Positions 30,388-34,567 of a stretch of 34,567 bases of DNA are shown in pieces. Positions within the stretch are counted from its first letter, which is position 1. Every line of letters starts with the position of its first letter. Source of the stretch: Clostridia bacterium (lineage in GTDB: Bacteria; Bacillota; Clostridia; Christensenellales; UBA1242); NCBI GenBank assembly GCA_900767835.1, contig CAAGAO010000027.1, positions 1 to 34,567 of the forward strand, written 5' to 3'. The position numbers and the translations under genes are program-made. A model generated the notes under the pieces. That model searched no databases. It was not told the origin of the DNA and saw only the letters and a list, made by a program, of their open reading frames with translations.

Positions 30388-30460
30388 AGAAAAAATTGTG
30401 CCCGTTAAAACGAAATTTTGCGTTAGCAAAATGAGTTCCAAAAGGGCAACAATTTTTTCT
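30388..30460. repeat. Inverted-repeat element C (partial cloverleaf type)
   Basis: A long outer stem, AGAAAAAATTGT-GCCC (30388-30403) with GGGC-A-ACAATTTTTTCT (30444-30460), encloses ATTTTGC/GCAAAAT (30415-30432) and a weaker CGTTAAAACG. To its left are GTTCGC/GCGAAC (30342-30356), GAATGAAATGA and GCAC/GTGC (30372-30384). The motif GAATGAAATGA is shared with element B. No gene was seen between 30109 and 30485. Confidence 0.6.
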
Positions 30461-30485
30461 AGTTCTGTTAGACCAATATTTTTTT

Positions 30486-30596
30486 AAAAAAAAGACTGCA
30501 AGATAAACCTTACAGTCTAGTTGGTTCGTTCTTTATTTTATTGGGGATAAAATATTAAGAAAGAAAATTTATTACAAAGCATTAATTTGCTTTTGC
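30486..30596 (-). ncRNA. Small RNA candidate of about 110 nt
   Basis: A promoter at 30603-30631 would start a transcript near 30596. A terminator follows: AGACTG-C-AAG/CTT-A-CAGTCT (30493-30518) with eight T residues (30486-30493) on the minus strand. The 5' part can fold through AAGCA/TGCTT. No open frame with a ribosome binding site is present. It could alternatively be the attenuated leader of a longer transcript toward the surface-protein gene. Confidence 0.45.
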
Positions 30597-30602
30597 GTTG
30601 TA

Positions 30603-30631
30603 ATAATAACATAGACATTATTACTTGTCAA
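30603..30631 (-). promoter_or_regulatory. Promoter for the small RNA candidate
   Basis: TTGACA (30626-30631), 17 bp, TATTAT (30603-30608) on the minus strand. The remaining gap to pepF (30632-30955) is extremely AT-rich; TATACTATAAT near 30931-30941 is probably part of the pepF promoter, and nothing else was recognised. Confidence 0.55.
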
Positions 30632-30955
30632 TACCTATTTTACATATTTTTTATTTTTTTTGTAAATATTTATATTTATTTGTAATTTATTTTTTAGTTG
30701 CAATAATTATTATCTTTATATTCCCTTTATTTCCAAGGCTTTTATTGATATTTTACAACTATTAAAAAATTAATAAATATTTTAAAGTTTCAATTCTTTT
30801 TGTATAAAAATTATAATAAATATATAATTTTTTAGTCATATTACTATTAAAAACAATTAAAATAATTTATTATATTAAAAAACATATTTTTTATATTTAA
30901 TTTTGTTTTTATTTTTAATTGTAAATGATATACTATAATCATTAGGAGAAAAAAT

Positions 30956-32740
30956 ATGTTAAAACGAAATGAAGTAGCAGAAAAATACAAATGGGATTTA
31001 AGAGAGTATTTTGCAAATGATGAAGTTTGGGAGCAAGAATTTAAGAATGTAAAACCCTTATATGAAAAACTGACAAACTTTGAAGGAACATTAAACAACG
31101 AAATCAATTTGTATGAATGCTTAAGTTTAGAAAAAACAGTGAATGAGATTACATCTAGGCTTTATGTATATATTTCATTAAAAGTTAAAGAAGATGCAAA
31201 AAATAATTTTTATCAAAGCAAAGCAAACAAGTTGGAAAAATATTTAAGCGATATTGCCCCAAAACTTGCTTTTATTGAAAGTGAAATAAACGAGTTGAGT
31301 GATGATTTCTTAAGAAAGTTAGCAGAAAATGAAAAGTTTAAAGACTATAATCTAATGCTTAAAAATGTTATAAAGAACAAACCACATATGTTATCAAAGA
31401 CGGAAGAAAAACTTATGTCAACTTTAGGTGAATGTATTGGTGGTGCAAGTGATGTTTTTGATATGTTAGATGCAGTTGACATTACTTTTGAAGATGTAAC
31501 CGATTCTAACGGCAAAAAGTATCCTTTAAACAATGCCAACTACTCTGTTTACACACAAAGTGATGACTCTATTTTACGCGAAACCGCTTTTAAAAATTTG
31601 AATGGAGGATATGGCAAGTTAAATTATACCATTGCCTCGAACTATTTAAACAATATTAAAACCGATTGCACTCTTGCAAAAGTCAGAAAGTTTAGCAGTG
31701 CTTTTGAAGAATCTTTATTTTATGAAGATGTCGATCCAAAAGCGTATGAACTTTTAACAAAAATGGTTGAGAAAAATATTGGTGTGTTTTACAGATATTT
31801 TGACTTAAAACAAAAATCTTTAAATTTAAAAGAATTCCACAATTATGATGTCAATGCAAGATTAAAAACAAAAAACAGCAAAACTTTTACCTATGATGAA
31901 GCCTTTGATTGTGTATGCGATATTCTAAAAATTTTAGGTGATGATTATGTTTCAGTTTTAAAAAAGGCTAAACTTGAGCGTTGGATAGATGTTATGCCAA
32001 ACGAAAATAAAGATACTGGGGCTTTTTCTTGGGGGGCTTATGGAGCACACCCTGTTGTACTTTTAAACTTTGAAGGAACTATAAATTCTGTATTTACCCT
32101 TGCCCATGAACTTGGACATATGATGCACTCATATTACTCAAACAAAAACAATCCTAGCACAAAAGCGGGATATGAAATTTTTGTTGCAGAAGTAGCAAGC
32201 ACTGTAAACGAAATGCTACTCGCCCGAACAATGTTAGATAGAGCCGAAACAAAAGAAGAAAAATTATTTTATATTGACTACCTTTTAAAAATGTTTTATG
32301 GCACAGTTGCAAGACAAACTATGTTCGCTGAATTTGAATACAAAATTCACTCATTCTATGAAAATGGCGAAGATGTAACTTGCGAGGCAATGAATAATAC
32401 CTATTACAACCTTGCTCAAAAATATTTTGGCAAAGATGTCATTCTTGCTGATGAAATCAAATTTGAATGGAGCCGAATCCCACACTTTTACACATCTTTT
32501 TATGTTTACAAGTACGCAACTGGGCTCATTTCCGCTCTTGCCATTGCTAATAAAATACTAAAAGGTTATAAACAAGCGGTTAAAAATTATAGAGCATTTT
32601 TAACTAGTGGTTGCACAAAACCGCCAGTTGACCTTTTAAAAGATGCTGGGGTTGATTTAACAAAAGAAGAAACCTTTAGCACCGCTTTTGATTTTATTAA
32701 TTCTGTTTTAAATGAGTGGGAAGAACTGCTTAAAAATTAA
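30956..32740 (+). CDS. pepF: Oligoendopeptidase F (M3 family)
   Basis: This cytoplasmic zinc metallopeptidase hydrolyses short peptides. The 594-residue protein matches the PepF length. It has an N-terminal helical domain (KYKWDLREYFANDEVWEQEF) and the catalytic HExxH motif HELGH (His384, Glu385, His388), followed by the third zinc ligand in EIFVAEVASTVNE. The C-terminal PHFYTSFYVYKYATG is a family signature. AGGAG precedes the ATG and a strong terminator follows the stop. It is a stand-alone plus-strand gene. Confidence 0.95.
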   Translation: MLKRNEVAEKYKWDLREYFANDEVWEQEFKNVKPLYEKLTNFEGTLNNEINLYECLSLEKTVNEITSRLYVYISLKVKEDAKNNFYQSKANKLEKYLSDIAPKLAFIESEINELSDDFLRKLAENEKFKDYNLMLKNVIKNKPHMLSKTEEKLMSTLGECIGGASDVFDMLDAVDITFEDVTDSNGKKYPLNNANYSVYTQSDDSILRETAFKNLNGGYGKLNYTIASNYLNNIKTDCTLAKVRKFSSAFEESLFYEDVDPKAYELLTKMVEKNIGVFYRYFDLKQKSLNLKEFHNYDVNARLKTKNSKTFTYDEAFDCVCDILKILGDDYVSVLKKAKLERWIDVMPNENKDTGAFSWGAYGAHPVVLLNFEGTINSVFTLAHELGHMMHSYYSNKNNPSTKAGYEIFVAEVASTVNEMLLARTMLDRAETKEEKLFYIDYLLKMFYGTVARQTMFAEFEYKIHSFYENGEDVTCEAMNNTYYNLAQKYFGKDVILADEIKFEWSRIPHFYTSFYVYKYATGLISALAIANKILKGYKQAVKNYRAFLTSGCTKPPVDLLKDAGVDLTKEETFSTAFDFINSVLNEWEELLKN

Positions 32741-32762
32741 TAAGGTTCTTATTGATAATTTG

Positions 32763-32790
32763 AGAGATAGTGTTTAGCATTATCTCTTTT
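32763..32790 (+). terminator. pepF terminator
   Basis: AGAGATA (32763-32769) pairs with TATCTCT (32781-32787); the hairpin is followed by T residues on the plus strand, 22 bases after the pepF stop. Confidence 0.85.
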
Positions 32791-32809
32791 TTTGCAGGAA
32801 ATCAAAACA

Positions 32810-32900
32810 GCCCCTTTGGAAGCGTTTGCAAATTGCAAACGAAATTGCGTAAAAGCAATTTAAAAATTTTGCCAAAGGCAAAATTTTGCTTCCGAGGGGC
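32810..32900. repeat. Cloverleaf-like inverted-repeat element D
   Basis: The outer stem GCCCC-TTT-GGAAGC (32810-32823) pairs with GCTTCC-GA-GGGGC (32888-32900). It encloses three hairpins: GTTTGC/GCAAAC (32824-32840), AAATTGC/GCAATTT (32842-32861) and AAAATTTTGCC/GGCAAAATTTT (32863-32887). It has the same layout and packing as element A but a different outer-stem sequence. It lies between convergent pepF and the glycosyltransferase gene. Confidence 0.8.
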
Positions 32901-32924
32901 GGGCTGACGCTTTAACCAAGTTTT

Positions 32925-33995
32925 TTACACAATTAAATTTTTATTTATCTCATTAAAATATTTTTCGTTATTTAACACTTGTTCACTTTTGTAATATTTC
33001 TTTGCAAGGTTATTATATTTTTCCGCCATCACACAATCGCCTAAACAAAAATAGCAATAACACATTTGCAAATATGGATAATAATTATAATATATTGGTT
33101 CAATAAATCCACCCAAAGAAGTAACATCTTCACATGTAGTGGCTAACTTGTACCAAAAAATTGCAATTTGATAATTTTTCATATTCAAAAAATAATCGGC
33201 AATTTTACACACAAAATTTGCTCTTGGTTTTATAAATTCAAACGATTTTAAAAGCCAAAAAAGTTGTTTTTCTTTTTGATTTAAAAGTCTATAGCATTCG
33301 GAAATTATGTATATTGCATCATAAACATTTTCACTCCACCCCTTACCACTTAAAATAAATTTTTTTAAAACGGATATACACTTATAATATTTTTTATGGT
33401 CATATAATTCTCTGCCATAATAATATTGTTCTCTAGGATAAAGCGGTCTTGTTTTTAGTAAATTTCTATATATTTTTATATTTCTATCATTTTTTTCATA
33501 CTTTATTTTTTTGTGATTTATTGCAATATTCAACCTTTCAACTTTACCAAAAGGTGTTATGCATTCATGCACCACTCCCTGCCATAAAGCAAACTTGCAA
33601 TTTTTTACAATTCGCTCGCGATAATACGAAAAGGTTGGTTTGTTGTTACAAAAAGCAATGTTATACTTTAACATATACACATCTGCATTTAGCAAAGGTT
33701 TTAATTCTAAAAGTTCTTTTAAACTGCTCTTTGGCATAACATCATCGGCATCAAGCCACATAACATATTGACAAGTTGCTTTACTAAAAGCAAAATTTCG
33801 TGCAAGTGAAAAATCGTCTTGCCATTTAAAATCATATATTTTATTTGTATATTTTTTCGCAATCTCTTTTGTTTTATCTATTGAGCCTGTATCCACAATT
33901 ATTATCTCATCAAATAAATTTTTGCAAGAATTTAAACATCTTGAAAGCGTATTTTCTTCATTTTTTACAATCATACATAAACTAATGGTTGGCAT
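32925..33995 (-). CDS. Family 2 glycosyltransferase with C-terminal TPR-like region
   Basis: The enzyme transfers a sugar from a nucleotide sugar. The 356-residue protein starts with the GT2 pattern TISLCMIVKNEENTLSRCLN, continues with IIIVDTGSIDKTKEIAKKY and has the metal-binding DxD as WLDADD (about 82-85). GVVHECI near residue 150 is typical of this subfamily. Residues about 190-340 are helical repeats rich in Tyr (EQYYYGRELYDHKKYYKC), resembling tetratricopeptides. It lies directly downstream of the collagen-like gene on the same strand. In Clostridioides difficile a glycosyltransferase (SgtA) next to bclA3 modifies that spore collagen-like protein; the same link is inferred here. AGGAG precedes the ATG. 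Confidence 0.88.
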   Translation of the reverse strand: MPTISLCMIVKNEENTLSRCLNSCKNLFDEIIIVDTGSIDKTKEIAKKYTNKIYDFKWQDDFSLARNFAFSKATCQYVMWLDADDVMPKSSLKELLELKPLLNADVYMLKYNIAFCNNKPTFSYYRERIVKNCKFALWQGVVHECITPFGKVERLNIAINHKKIKYEKNDRNIKIYRNLLKTRPLYPREQYYYGRELYDHKKYYKCISVLKKFILSGKGWSENVYDAIYIISECYRLLNQKEKQLFWLLKSFEFIKPRANFVCKIADYFLNMKNYQIAIFWYKLATTCEDVTSLGGFIEPIYYNYYPYLQMCYCYFCLGDCVMAEKYNNLAKKYYKSEQVLNNEKYFNEINKNLIV

Positions 33996-34187
33996 ATAAT
34001 CTCCTAAATGTATTATATGTCAACCATTAATTTGCGGTTAAAATTAATCAATTATTAATATAAAATTGTTAGTGAATAAACAATATTTTTACTAAAATTA
34101 CCTTTAATTGCTTTTATTATTACTTATTATTTTTTTACAATTTTATTTCATTGTAATTATTATTTAATTTTTAATCACAACACTAAA

Positions 34188-34567
34188 TTAACCACCAGTA
34201 CCTGTTGGCCCTTGTGGAATTGTTAAATTTAACACAAAGTTTGGTGCTGTACCAGTTATTGTAGCACTTGCCTGAGTCCCTGGGTCGCCCGTTGTGACTG
34301 TACCTATTGTTATGTTTGGTGTAGCTCCTGTTTCTCCAGTCGCTCCAGTAGGCCCCGTTGGTCCCGTTGGGCCTTGCTCTCCTTGTATCCCTTGTACGCC
34401 TTGAGTACCTTGTATGCCTTGTGCACCCGTTTCGCCTGTGGCTCCAGTAGGTCCCGTTGGACCGGTAGGTCCTATTTCGCCTTGTATCCCTTGTACGCCT
34501 TGAGCACCAGTTTCGCCTGTAGCACCGGTAGGCCCCGTTGGCCCTATTTCTCCTTGTATGCCTTGCA
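34188..34567 (-). CDS. Collagen-like (BclA-type) protein, C-terminal part (5' end outside window)
   Basis: The visible 125 codons encode Gly-X-Y triplets such as GPTGPTGATGETGAQG and IQGEIGPTGPTG, about 27 consecutive repeats rich in GPT, GAT, GET and QG. A non-collagenous tail follows (TIGTVTTGDPGTQASATITG, then FVLNLTIPQGPTGTGG) ending with TAA at 34188. Thr in the Y position is typical of heavily glycosylated spore-surface collagens (BclA family). The region is much more GC-rich than its surroundings because of Gly and Pro codons. It probably forms filaments on the spore exosporium. The start and N-terminal anchor lie outside the window. A glycosyltransferase gene follows. Confidence 0.85.
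   Translation of the reverse strand, partial: QGIQGEIGPTGPTGATGETGAQGVQGIQGEIGPTGPTGPTGATGETGAQGIQGTQGVQGIQGEQGPTGPTGPTGATGETGATPNITIGTVTTGDPGTQASATITGTAPNFVLNLTIPQGPTGTGG

Overview
The window looks like the chromosome of an uncultured, strongly AT-rich, spore-forming Bacillota (Clostridia-like) bacterium. Gene starts carry strong AGGAGG-type ribosome binding sites, promoters are sigma-A-like, and the standard code is used. Sporulation is shown by an adjacent sleB-ypeB pair (spore cortex hydrolase and its partner) and by the C-terminus of a collagen-like, BclA-type protein at the right edge, followed by a glycosyltransferase.

Layout. (1) 1-4700 is the integrase end of an integrated mobile element. 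Small unrecognised genes on the minus strand form one compact leftward cassette. It is divergent from an XRE-type regulator and a tyrosine integrase on the plus strand. The element abuts the 3' end of an initiator tRNA-fMet gene (4783-4859), the probable attachment site. (2) 4860-11600 holds valS (archaeal/rickettsial-type), lysS, a YghO/bCerS-type acyltransferase and a CYTH-like protein, all leftward. (3) 11700-15450 holds a SIMPL-domain secreted protein, a SUFU-family protein and a large DUF4132 protein. (4) 15600-19420 holds ypeB, sleB, rlmB and mrnC. (5) 19421-20087 is a long non-coding stretch with a hairpin element and a DnaA-box cluster. (6) 20088-28263 holds an extended SDR, a cardiolipin synthase, a small unknown gene, a eukaryote-type (type 2) ileS and a serine-palmitoyltransferase-like alpha-oxoamine synthase. 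(7) 28618-34567 holds a DUF6273 surface protein behind a promoter with a G9 spacer, a small-RNA candidate, pepF, a GT2 glycosyltransferase and the collagen-like gene.

How they may work together. Three separate genes (acyltransferase at 9470, SDR at 20088, alpha-oxoamine synthase at 27082) match the three enzyme families of the bacterial ceramide route (bCerS, CerR, Spt). Such a route would be unexpected in a spore-forming Bacillota. sleB-ypeB and the collagen/glycosyltransferase pair belong to spore germination and the spore surface.

Four intergenic signals stand out. The surface-protein promoter has perfect -35 and -10 boxes separated by a spacer containing nine G residues, an architecture typical of phase variation. 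Degenerate 38-39-nt tandem repeats lie between stop codon and terminator of both lysS and ileS. A set of cloverleaf-like inverted-repeat elements recurs between genes. A perfect 39-nt palindrome lies upstream of sleB. Functions are inferred by eye from motifs and remembered families; no searches were run.
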